Source: Akebia trifoliata
Taxonomy: Eukaryota > Streptophyta > Magnoliopsida > Ranunculales > Lardizabalaceae
DNA: 64,000 nt
Reading direction: 5' to 3'
Assembly (NCBI GenBank): GCA_017979445.1
Contig: CM030715.1
Location: 30,229,090-30,293,089, forward strand
This document shows, piece after piece, positions 1 through 10,100 of this stretch. Within the stretch, counting starts at the first letter, position 1, and every line of letters starts with the position of its first letter. Below the pieces are notes generated by a model, which worked only from the letters and a program-made list of their open reading frames with translations, did no database searches and was not told the origin of the DNA. Made by a program: the position numbers and the translations under genes.

Positions 1-383
1 TCTCACAGTATAATTTTTTGAGTTATCTCATGAGACGTCTCAAACGTATCGGAAAACTCGTCCGAGACGACTCGATATCAGAGCTGAATGAGACGAGACG
101 CGATACCAAGTTTAAAAACCATGGTTTGAAGAGAGACCTTGAGTGCACTAATGGGACAAGTTGTCTCGGTTTCAGATGAGATTTAAAACCATGTTCCATA
201 CAATTCGATAGGCCTGTCTGCACTCAATAAAGATTCTACAATATAGCTCTAGTAGAGAACCTTTTGCCTTGGTTCACCAACGCATCAAATATCAACCTGA
301 TTGATAATACATAAGTGTGGAATTTGAACATTTTCTCTTATATTTATAAAAACAGCCAGAGTTCAGTATTTTGGCTGACTTTT
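1..383. other. Intergenic, short repeats only
   Basis: No gene recognised. The first 200 bases repeat short GAGAC/GTCTC-like words and carry two nearby copies of a TTTAAAACCATG-like word, which suggests old repeat DNA. The remainder is AT-rich sequence without coding signal. Confidence 0.4.
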
Positions 384-691
384 TGCTAGGATCCTTTTAT
401 AAGTTTTCTATTTTATTTAGTTTCCTAGTTGTATTAGTTTTCTAATTAAATTTAGTATCATTTTAAAGAGTTTCTATTTTAAATTTATTAGGAGTTTAGT
501 ATGAGTCTAATTATGTTTTATAATTAAATTAGGAATTGCTATTGTAGTCAAATTGACAAGTTAACCATCTATATATACAAGCGGAGTTTTTATTATTATG
601 AATAAGCAATAATAGTAGATTTGTATTTCCCTCATCTCAAGAAATTCTTTTTCTTTTATTTTCTCTTTTTCTTGATCTAAGAACCCTAACA
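384..691 (+). mobile_element. 5' LTR of a decayed Ty3/Gypsy element
   Basis: The segment starts TGCTAGGATCC and ends CCCTAACA, so it has nearly inverted TG..CA ends as LTRs do. It contains a TATA-like TATATATAC at about 570-580. Directly after it, 694-705 reads TGGAATCAGTGC, two mismatches from the initiator-Met tRNA primer-binding site TGGTATCAGAGC. A gag remnant follows at the expected place. The identification rests on the order LTR, PBS, gag. Confidence 0.65.
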
Positions 692-699
692 TATGGAAT

Positions 700-1717
700 C
701 AGTGCATCTCTCGTGATCTTCACTATGACAGTTAAGGAGCTAAAAGTTTAAGTTTTATCTCTCACCCAATGAGACATTAAACCGATGTCAATTAATGAGT
801 TGGCTATGTTGGAGTGAATGTGGCAACGCTTGGAGCAATTGACATCGATACCACCAAGGCTACAACCAAAGATACAAGACCGTCCAAATCAAGGCGGGTC
901 TATAATTTAAGGCCGCACCATTCTCATTAATTTTCCATTGTTTAATTGAAACAATCCAATGGATTGGGTTTTTCGTGTGGAGCAATATAAAAAAAAAATC
1001 ACTAACATCACTGATAAACAAATGGTGACCTTGGCATCGGTTCATCTTATGGGAGATGCGATTCCATAGTGCCAATAGTTAGAATGCACTTTAGGCGATT
1101 TGAATTGGACACAATTTACTTAGGCATTGTGTACACGATTTAGCTCGCTAGATCAGAATGATCCCAGTGTAGCACTTTCCAAATTGCGTCAAATTGTAGT
1201 TTGAGCAGGTGACTAATAGAATAAGAGAATTACCAAAAGATTTCTTGATTAGTTACTTCATTTCAGGGTTGCGTGATGAACTATGAGTAGGAGTTCAGAT
1301 GTTGAAGCCTATTACTCTTATACAAGCTTTTGAACTAGTAAAATTTCAAGATGAAGTTGTAACTGTTTCAACGGTAAAGTAGACCTCTCAAGTGTACTCC
1401 AACCATCCAGTCCTTCTACTTGTTCCTATTGTACCAGAAACTCTTGAGCCCACAAGATTATTACTTGGGCCAACCCCTCATGGGCTTCCTCCCATTCAAC
1501 GAATTTCCTTTTACAGAGTAAGTGGACCGATGAGCCAAGGGCCTTTATTTCGATTGTGATGAACAATTCAAACCCGGGCATCATTGTAAAAAATCTCAAC
1601 TACTCATTTTTTATGCCGATATTCCTTCCACTGAGAATCGTGCAGACATACTTAAGAACGATGTTGTTATAGAAGTTTTCCCGACTTGAGGACAAGTCAT
1701 TTCAAAGGTGGAGGGGA
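700..1717 (+). pseudogene. Gypsy gag remnant, pol missing
   Basis: Conceptual translation around 1230-1360 gives a retrotransposon gag stretch (SYFISGLRDEL, a stop, then VGVQMLKPITLIQAFELVKF). About 1540-1590 gives a zinc-knuckle-like CDEQFKPGHHCK. Several stops and frame changes make it non-functional. Protease, RT, RNase H and integrase are absent: the sequence passes from the gag end straight into an LTR-like start at 1718. The element is therefore an internally deleted relic. Confidence 0.6.
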
Positions 1718-1760
1718 TGTTAGGATCCTTATTTTAGTTTCCAATTTATAAACATTACAT
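1718..1760 (+). mobile_element. 3' LTR stub of the same Gypsy relic
   Basis: TGTTAGGATCCTTATTTTAG at 1718 matches the start of the LTR at 384 (TGCTAGGATCC). Similarity fades after about 40 bases, so only a stub remains. Confidence 0.5.
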
Positions 1761-1784
1761 CAATCTAAGATATATAGAAACTAG

Positions 1785-1917
1785 TCTAATACAAATAATC
1801 TAGACTATCGTGATTGATGTATTCCAAATAAAAATAAATATTCTAGAATATCCTAATTGATATATTCTAAATATAAATAAATATTCTAGAATATCTTGAT
1901 TGATATATTCTAAATAC
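1785..1917. repeat. About 44-bp AT-rich tandem repeat, ~3 copies
   Basis: The unit contains TATTCTAGAATATC followed by TTGATATATTCTAAAT and an AAATAAATATT spacer. It recurs near 1812, 1856 and 1900 with few differences. Confidence 0.75.
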
Positions 1918-2599
1918 TATCCTCCATTACAATCTTCCATTTGTGATGAGATACATTAGAAATGATACAGTGCATCTAATGCACCTTAATACAATGCTTT
2001 TTATTCTCTAATAGCCGTTGCAGCCGCAAAGAGGGAATGAAAGTTTGATGAAACATTGTCTTTAAAGTCAACTACAATTAATGTGCTGAACAAAACTTTC
2101 TTGAATTGGCTAATTGAGTCAATTCTTTGGCCTTTTTTTTTTTTTTTTTGCAACAATAGAACCGAATCTTGTGAGCATTGTGGGTGGTTCTGTTGGCTAT
2201 AATGGTGGGTAATGGAGATGGTGTAAAAAAAAGATAAAGATCTGATAAATTCAATCTGATGCACATGGGATATTTGATGAAACTCTTATAAGAGGAATTG
2301 ATATATGGGGGTCGTGGTATTGAATCAATCATGGTTGGATTGATGATTTACTGGAACAAAAACACAACAATAAAAATTGAACAGGCTGCAATAGCACCAC
2401 CATCCGGAGGACACCAGGATATTAGTTATTGATTAGAAGATTAATAACTCTGATACCATAGAAGAATAAGATTCTATTGATTTTCTTGATTTTCTATGAT
2501 TTATAATCAATCTTCTTAGGATTTATATAGAAAAACAAATCCAACAGATCTAATAGTTTATTATCCTAATCCATATAGATAATGATTTGATGTATCACA
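1918..2599. other. Intergenic, nothing recognised
   Basis: AT-rich sequence with a T-run at 2132-2149. Short open stretches on the minus strand look like chance. No coding or repeat structure was identified. Confidence 0.35.
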
Positions 2600-2809
2600 T
2601 TACTCCTTATTCCGGTGAATCATGACTATTACTCTACATGAAAGATAATAGTGAAATGTAGTTAAGATTGGAAGAATAGGCATTAACAGAGTTGAGAGCA
2701 CATTACTCAGGTATGCAATGTGAGTTGACAACTGTTGTGCTCCCCGATCATTTATATACTGATTTCCTCGCAACTGTTCCACATAAAGAGCCGTGGCACT
2801 CTCCGCAAC
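2600..2809 (-). pseudogene. Duplicated partial copy of the COG7 last exon
   Basis: On the minus strand this reads VAESATALYVEQLRGNQY, then NDRGAQQLS and YLSNVLSTLLMPILPIL. That matches the COG7 terminal exon (3886-4167) for about 54 codons. The paralogy also continues about 90 bases into the flanking intron (to about 2900), so it is a DNA duplication and not a retrocopy. Offset from the true exon is 1358 bases. The 3' splice acceptor (AG before GTTGCGG) is kept and the frame stays open for 70 codons to a TAA at 2600. The last ~15 residues are unrelated because the duplication ends near 2651. It may be a dead fragment or an alternative last exon. Confidence 0.8.
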
Positions 2810-2900
2810 CTTTTAAGTTCAAACAACATCAACAGAAAAAAAAAATGGTTTCTATTAGTAGTCTATTTGTCCCTAGGTTGACAATATGTGGAAGAGTAAC

Positions 2901-3885
2901 CTTACCGAATTTTTCCAGAACCCTAACTTTTTTAACCATGTTAGGTAAAGAGGAATGGGGTTGTTAATTGAAGGAAAAATTCTTGGGAACTTTATTATAG
3001 ATAGATATAGAGCATGAATTGATCACTCATATTAATAAGGTACAATTATGTACTTAATGCAGAATCTGTAATTTTACGTAAATGTGTTCGAGTCTTTTGC
3101 ATCAAGAAAGAACAAAGATCACGATGCTTCTCTTGTCGTGAAAATAGTATTATAGATGTACCACTTTACCGTACCATCAAACTGATGGGAGCATAAAACT
3201 AACGTGTATTGAATTATTTTGCTTTTCTTTAATTAGAGGAAAAAAATGCAATGAAATTTTGAATTCACAAGACTATATATCCAACTCCATTGTTTGAAGC
3301 ATCAACAAAAGTGTGCTTAGTAATTCTTTATTGTGTGATTATGTTATGGAAACAATGCAGGTGAATTCTATAGCTATTGAATTTGATCATTTTTCACAGG
3401 TTAAAAAAAACATTTTGTAATCTCTGATCCATGATGAAAACTGATTAAATCCAACATCCAGATTTTCAGCGTTTTGGCTGACTTTTCCAGTAGGTCAACC
3501 AAGAGTGAGACATGGGTTGGTGAGCCTGAAAGACTTCCATGTAGCAATTCTAGGGTATGACTATGAGACGATTGAATTCTCCAGAGTCCACACAAGCAGA
3601 ACTAGGGTTTGTCCCTGAACTGTATCTTTGGCTGGCGGCACTCTAGCATCTGCCATGGGTCGATATTAACACACCTCGTTCAAAGCTAATTGTACACTAA
3701 TGAACTGTGATACAAAGCCAATACAAAATTCACAAATGTCCAATAGTAGACATGCAAATATGAAATCTACCAAAGGTATTAAAAAGGGCATGCTGAGATT
3801 GGAAAAATCATAATTCATATCTGGTTAAACCAAGAAAAGAAAATCCGCCCATATCTGCAGCAGAATTTTATGAAGCAACGAAACA
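2901..3885. other. COG7 3' flank and likely 3' UTR
   Basis: Sequence between the true COG7 stop and the duplicated exon. Bases just below 3886 probably form the 3' UTR on the minus strand. Small open frames around 3401-3595 show no family match that I recognise. Confidence 0.35.
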
Positions 3886-6800
3886 TTATTGATCTAGAGT
3901 CACACGGCGAATCTTGCAGACAAGGTGGGCAGTTGGAAGATCAAGCTGACTACCCGCATCTGATTTCACAAGATCCCGAAGCTGGTCTCTTGAAGTCGAA
4001 AGACAAGAGTGAAATGTAGCTAAGATTGGAGGAATAGGCATTGACAGAGCTGAGAGCACATTACTCAGGTATTCGATGTCAGCAGACAGCTGCTGTGCTC
4101 CCCGATCAGTTATATACTGAATTCCCTGCAACTGTTCCACATAAAGAGCCGTGGCACCCTCCGCAACCTTTCAAGTTCAAACAACATCAACAAAAGAAAT
4201 GGTTACTATCAATAATTTATTTGGTCCAAGGCTAACAATATGTGGAAGGGTAAAATTTTGGCCATTAAAAAGGCAGGTGTATTATGATTTCAAGTCAAAT
4301 GAGGAATTGGAAGAAAAAAAAAGTGATAATGTCAAATGAGCAGTGAGAGAGAAGTTTGGATTAAACATGATTTTAACCAAGAATTATGAAGCAAATATTT
4401 AGAGAAATTTTATTCACACTAACTTTTTTTTTTTGATAGGTAAAGATGGGTTAGTGGTTAGCATAAGAAGTAAGGGTTAAGGGGGTTTGAACCTAGGATG
4501 TGGGAAAAACTCTCCACACGTCTTATCACTTAGCTAAGTGGCACTTCTTTGTCACACCAACGTTTCCTAAAAGCACACCAATTCATATGTATCATAGAAG
4601 CTCTCTATATTTAAAGACAAAATCGGTGATCTCTGTTATAAAAAAGGGATTTTCTAACTTTTAAGCCAAAAAACAAAAACTATGTTTGTAAGGCATCGGA
4701 AAATTTTTAAATACCAAGTTGTTTCGGATCTTTGAATATCTCATGTTTCTCTTTTTTATTTTGACAATTGTTTTGATTTTGAAAACACCATGGTTTCCCA
4801 CACCCCAAAAATACATGTTTTGAACGAGTTTTGCTACCAATCGCTAGGCATAGATATATAAAGCTTTCTAAACAACTTGTGAAGACATATCTAGAAAGAA
4901 TGGAGTGAAAATGGTGAAGCCATTGGTACCTTGAACATCCATTCGGTTGCAAAGAATTGTGCTTCATCAGTATTAGTATCACTGGTAGAGATGCCCTCTG
5001 CAAGAGGCTCCAACTGTTGGGGTAAAGTAAGTAGATATTCACCAACACTGGTCACATAGGACTGGGGATAAGCACTGAAACTTGGGAGATGGAAAGCACT
5101 GGGCTCCTCTACTGCAGACCAGATTGGCAACCGTGCAACATCACTCAGGCGTTGCCGTACTTTGGATATGAGAACATCATAGACAAGATCGTTCACTGTT
5201 TCTGCAAATGCTGATACTCTTTGAGACGCAAGTGGAAGGGCATGAAACCGGGGATCTTTTGACTGCACAATATTATAAATAGTGTTAGTCGAAGAAATGA
5301 AATTTAGTTTTCCACAAAACAGAAGGTTGTGATGACCAAACAATGAACAAATAAGAAAAAGGCATAATTAGAATTAGATAATCAAGTCTGCTCAATTTGG
5401 GCTTAGGTCAGTTTCAGCTGGATATAGATAGCTGCAAACTGTTCTTGGCTCAGCTTTCTGACTAATGAATCCACAACCGTAAACCTTTCTCATCAACCGG
5501 TTGAGATTTTGAGTCAATTAAAGTAAATTTATATCAAGTAGGAGCAGCAGTTATGACAAAATTTCAGAAAAAAAGGAAATACCATAATAGTTTCGAAACC
5601 TTGGAAAAAGCATCCTACTTTGAATGTCACAATAGAAATCAACACTACTTACATCGTTACCAATCAAAGAAACAAAATAAATAAATAAAAGATATTTTAG
5701 AAATACCCCCTGTTAAATTGGTGATATTAGGTTTACCCCTTGCAAAATGGAAGATTAGGTTTACCTCCCTTGACCTTATGTCAACGTTGCGTTTTCTTGA
5801 TGATTTAATGGCAAAATTTTGATTTTTGTATTACTGAATCAAAATTTCACTGTTCCTTTTGCTATTTATAAAATTTTAGACTAACTAAAAAAAATTCACT
5901 GTTAAATTATCAAGAAAAAGCAATGTTGACTTACGGTCAAGGGGGACAAGCCTAATCTTGAATTTTGCAATGGGAAAAATCTAATATCACAAATTTAACC
6001 AGGGGAGGGGAGGGGGGGGGGGGGGGGGGAGTTTCTAAAATACCCATAAATAAACTGCATATAGACTGTAAAACAGTAAGGTATATATAGCTCTACCCTG
6101 GCATAAGCTAGAACCTTGAGAAAAATAAGAAACAAGATATCAGATTCCATCACACCTGATCTAAAAGGTTAAATAATCTCCTAGCTTTCTCGGGAGCATC
6201 AATAAGGCGCAGAGCAGCAACATCCAAGGCAGCTCGTCCTGCCAAAGATATTTCTCCATTTCCATCATTACTGGAAGCATGTGATTGGTTTTGATCCAGA
6301 GTTGAACCGAATATTGAAAGAGACAAACTTGTACTGAGCCTGGCAAGAGTAGCTTTTAAAGAAGCTTCAAAGACTGAGGCCCTGCTTGTTAGACAATCTG
6401 CAACAGTTAGAATCTGCAATGCTCCTTGAACAATGGACCACTCCTCCTCATCCGATACCATATCCACTTTACGTGCATTGTGAGTTCCTTCCTTTTTCTC
6501 TGATCCTATTTCCTTCTTTGGACCAACACTATCGCTAGTAATATCAACTCCACATATGGTTCTCAAGGATTTTAAAGTTTCTTGCAGAGTAGAAATATAT
6601 TGCAACATAATATCGTCAAGAGCAAGAATAAGCTCATCCGCTTCAGAACCTCTTGTAAAGCTGATGCATCTTTCAACAGCTGCTTCAAGAAGAACAATGA
6701 CTAGTGGGATAGATTCCTCCATTCTTCGAACTGTTTCACTGAGTTCAATACCTTGGGCCCCCACACCACGAGTAACAGCTCCCCTAAGGTCTATTCCTGC

Positions 6801-7133
6801 AATCTCAAAAGATAGGATGGCACGTTCCATATGTCCATACCTAGAAACCAAAGTTTAAATACTTAAGTCATATTACACCAGTCAGGGATTGTTGATCCTG
6901 TATTAATTTAAAAGAAAAAGGAATGGCCAGAGATTAAAAACTGTTCACTAGATTAAGGACTACGAAAGTGAAAACAATTTTTTTCCCTTGAACTAGAAAA
7001 CCCTTATAGTAAATCAGGATAAGTTTAAATCAAACTATAAACATCAACAGCTTAAAAAACCTGATCTTTGCCAGTTTCCACGAAAGTGGAATAATATTAT
7101 GTCTTAATGAGAAATAGTCACCACACAAAAGGA

Positions 7134-7193
<60 letters not shown>

Positions 7194-10100
7194 TTTCTGA
7201 TAATGAATGATTATGAGTTTGCTGTTTGAAATCTTTTTTCTTTTGTTTTTTTGTCTTTCTTTCTTCTTATTCTTCTTCCTTTTCTTGCTTTTCTTGTTTT
7301 TTTTTTTTTTTAAAGTTTAGTTTTATGTAAAAGGAGAAGAGGTGGTTGAGGGAACTCGAGTGACTAGCAAGTAACAAACAAGGACCCTTACCCATCTACA
7401 TAACAAATCTTCAGAAAAACAAAACAAAAAAGCCCTTGAACCCTTTGATCACTTTACTCCAAATATGTATACAAAACATCTAGGAGAAAGTGCTCAATTC
7501 CATCGAAAAGTCTACAAGGCCCCTTTGCTATTTGTGACCCTATTAAAAGGGAAACAAAAGTTTTGCATGTTAAAGATATTAAAGGCATTCCAAACCACAA
7601 AATTTAAATGTGTTCCCACAACAAAAAGAAGTAAAACAGATTCCTAATTGTTCATGCATACATTTTGCAAACAAAATATGATCAGAGAAAATTACAAGCA
7701 TAAAGTAGAGATTTAAGTGAGAACTTGACTAAATGGAAAAGGGAAAGGAAGTTTTTTCCAACACAATGAGGCAACATATACTATGCAAAAATAAACAAAA
7801 ACTATTTATAACAGGTCGATATAAATGCACCATGCCATTTATCGACTACACAGCCATTAACGAAACAATGATGCCCTCTGTTGAGTGTATGTGTTTACCT
7901 TTGTTTGTATGATTCATAAGGAGAATAGACGGCCTTTAATGTATCCAATAAAACTTGAAGATCAGATTCTGAAAACAAGTGTTGAATATTCCTTGCAAAA
8001 GCACCCGTCATATTGTGCAATTCTATGAGTGCCTCGAGATGCTTAGTCTGTACCTTAGTACCTTTAGGCATATCCCCAGACAGGATATCCAGTATACCTG
8101 AAATTTTCCAGATACATGCAGAACTTCAGGACAAGATGGATAAGGAGTTAGGACCACTTTTCAGTTGAAACAAAATAACCTTGTCATGGACAATATTTAA
8201 AACGCCACCAATTGTAAGTGTAAAACCACAAAATCAGACTTTCAAATTATTTAAGAACTAGTGAAGTTTGGAATGCAAGTAATACAGTATGATGTGTTAG
8301 ATCCACATTAATGGGCATGGAAGTGTGACAGAAAAAATAATTATCCAAATAAAAGCATATATTATCCTGAAGTTTTCAGGCATACTTTTAAGGGATTCAA
8401 GAACCTTTCAGTAAAACCATGGATGTCAACCAAGATAATTTTTTTTTTAAATAAATAAATAAATTACATAAGCATCTTATCATGCAAAACCAAATATTAT
8501 TGATGCCCAATGGCAGACTTCAATAAAAAATTGGAAATTTTGCAACATGTTAAAGGTGCTACCTTTAGCTAACGCTCTGGTTTCAGGAACAACATCTCCA
8601 GTTGCAAGGTTGATATGGGAAATAAAACTTGAACACAGTGTCGCCATTGTCTCGATCAGTAGCTTTGGAACAAGAGTTCTATAATCATCAGGAAAAGCAA
8701 TCATACACCTGCAGATATTAGTGTGGCGAAGTAACACTTAAATTCCAGGATGGAGAAACATAGATTTTTAATGGCATGAAATAATCCAAGAAGTTAGCAC
8801 TTTTGTAATATTATTTAACACGAATAAATCTTGAGAGGTGGAGGTTTAGGAGAAACTATTCCGAGAGTTACAAGATTGAAAAGAACAAGGTAAAAACTTA
8901 CCACTTCCATTCTTGTTCAAGATAGAGTAGCACTTCATCATAGAAACTTGGCAACCAACTTGAAAATGAAATTGTGGACTCACTAGATGACGACTCAGTG
9001 ATGCTTGCTAGCCTTTCTCCTTCATGCTTCTCACTTGCAAGTTTATTTGCTCGTTGTCTAGACTCAAAATCTTCCCAAAGTTTTCTTATAGGTTTTAAGT
9101 GAATTTTTGTGTAGTGCAGCTCTAAAGATTTGAACCTCCCAATTCTAATCAGGATTTTCCGTAAATCTTGAACAGCATCAACCTATGTAATAGAAACTAC
9201 AAACATATTAAAGTACCTAACCATAATACAAATCAAATTGAGAATTGATTGGGGGTTATCGGTAATTAATTAGTACAAAATATAAAATCACCTTGCGATT
9301 AGATAAAGCATTTGAAAGACGAGGCTGAACCATTTCTTCTAACCTATCTTCTAAGACTTCAAGCTGCTTTCTAACATTTGCAAACTCCGCAACCTGAAAA
9401 GCAAGGGGTTATAAATAAATTTAGACTAAAAAATTTTAAAATTCCAGGAAGACTAAACCTTGAAGATTGTCTTAAAGTGGTCAATAGAATAGATTACCTC
9501 ACCGACAGCAGACAAGCAGTGCCTCATATTGGCCAAGGTTTCAGCAGCCCGTGGAAGATCTCCACTAGCAAATACATCCTCCACACTAGCACTTAATTGT
9601 GTTAATCCTGCAGCATCCTGTTTATCAAGTGAAAGTAAGATAAAAGTACCAAGTAAAAACTCACATCTATATAATAAAACACTACGGTGAGTCCCACTCC
9701 TTTTGTCTCAAGATTTATACCCCATAAACACAGTATCTCAAGGATGGTTGTCCCTCCGCCTTTGTCTTCTCTCTTCTTCCCCTTCCCAAGAATACCCCAA
9801 ATTTTATTGTCTTTTCTCTTCTACCCTTTTTCAAAAAACACCCCTACAACTTTCTATATTACTTTTCCTCTTTTCTCCTTTTCCAATAATACCCTTCCAA
9901 ATTTATTGTTTTTCCTCTTTCACCCACTAAAACTCAAAGAGGATGCCCGTGCCGTAGGCACATGCAAACTCTAGTATCTGATATGCCAAAAGCCAGCGCA
10001 AATACTACCTGTAAAGTCTCATAGGCTGCTTCCATTCTCTGTTTGACCATATCAACTTTAGCAAGGGCAGCAATAGATTCAGCCGAGGAGCCCTCCGCCT

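Noticed and set aside
4427..4556. Possible tRNA gene (B-box-like word)
   Set aside because: No acceptor stem or cloverleaf can be drawn; it fits a SINE-like repeat or LINE tail better.
9687..9974. 95-codon frame as a small gene
   Set aside because: It is the pyrimidine-rich body of a Helitron, rich in Phe/Pro/Leu by composition only.
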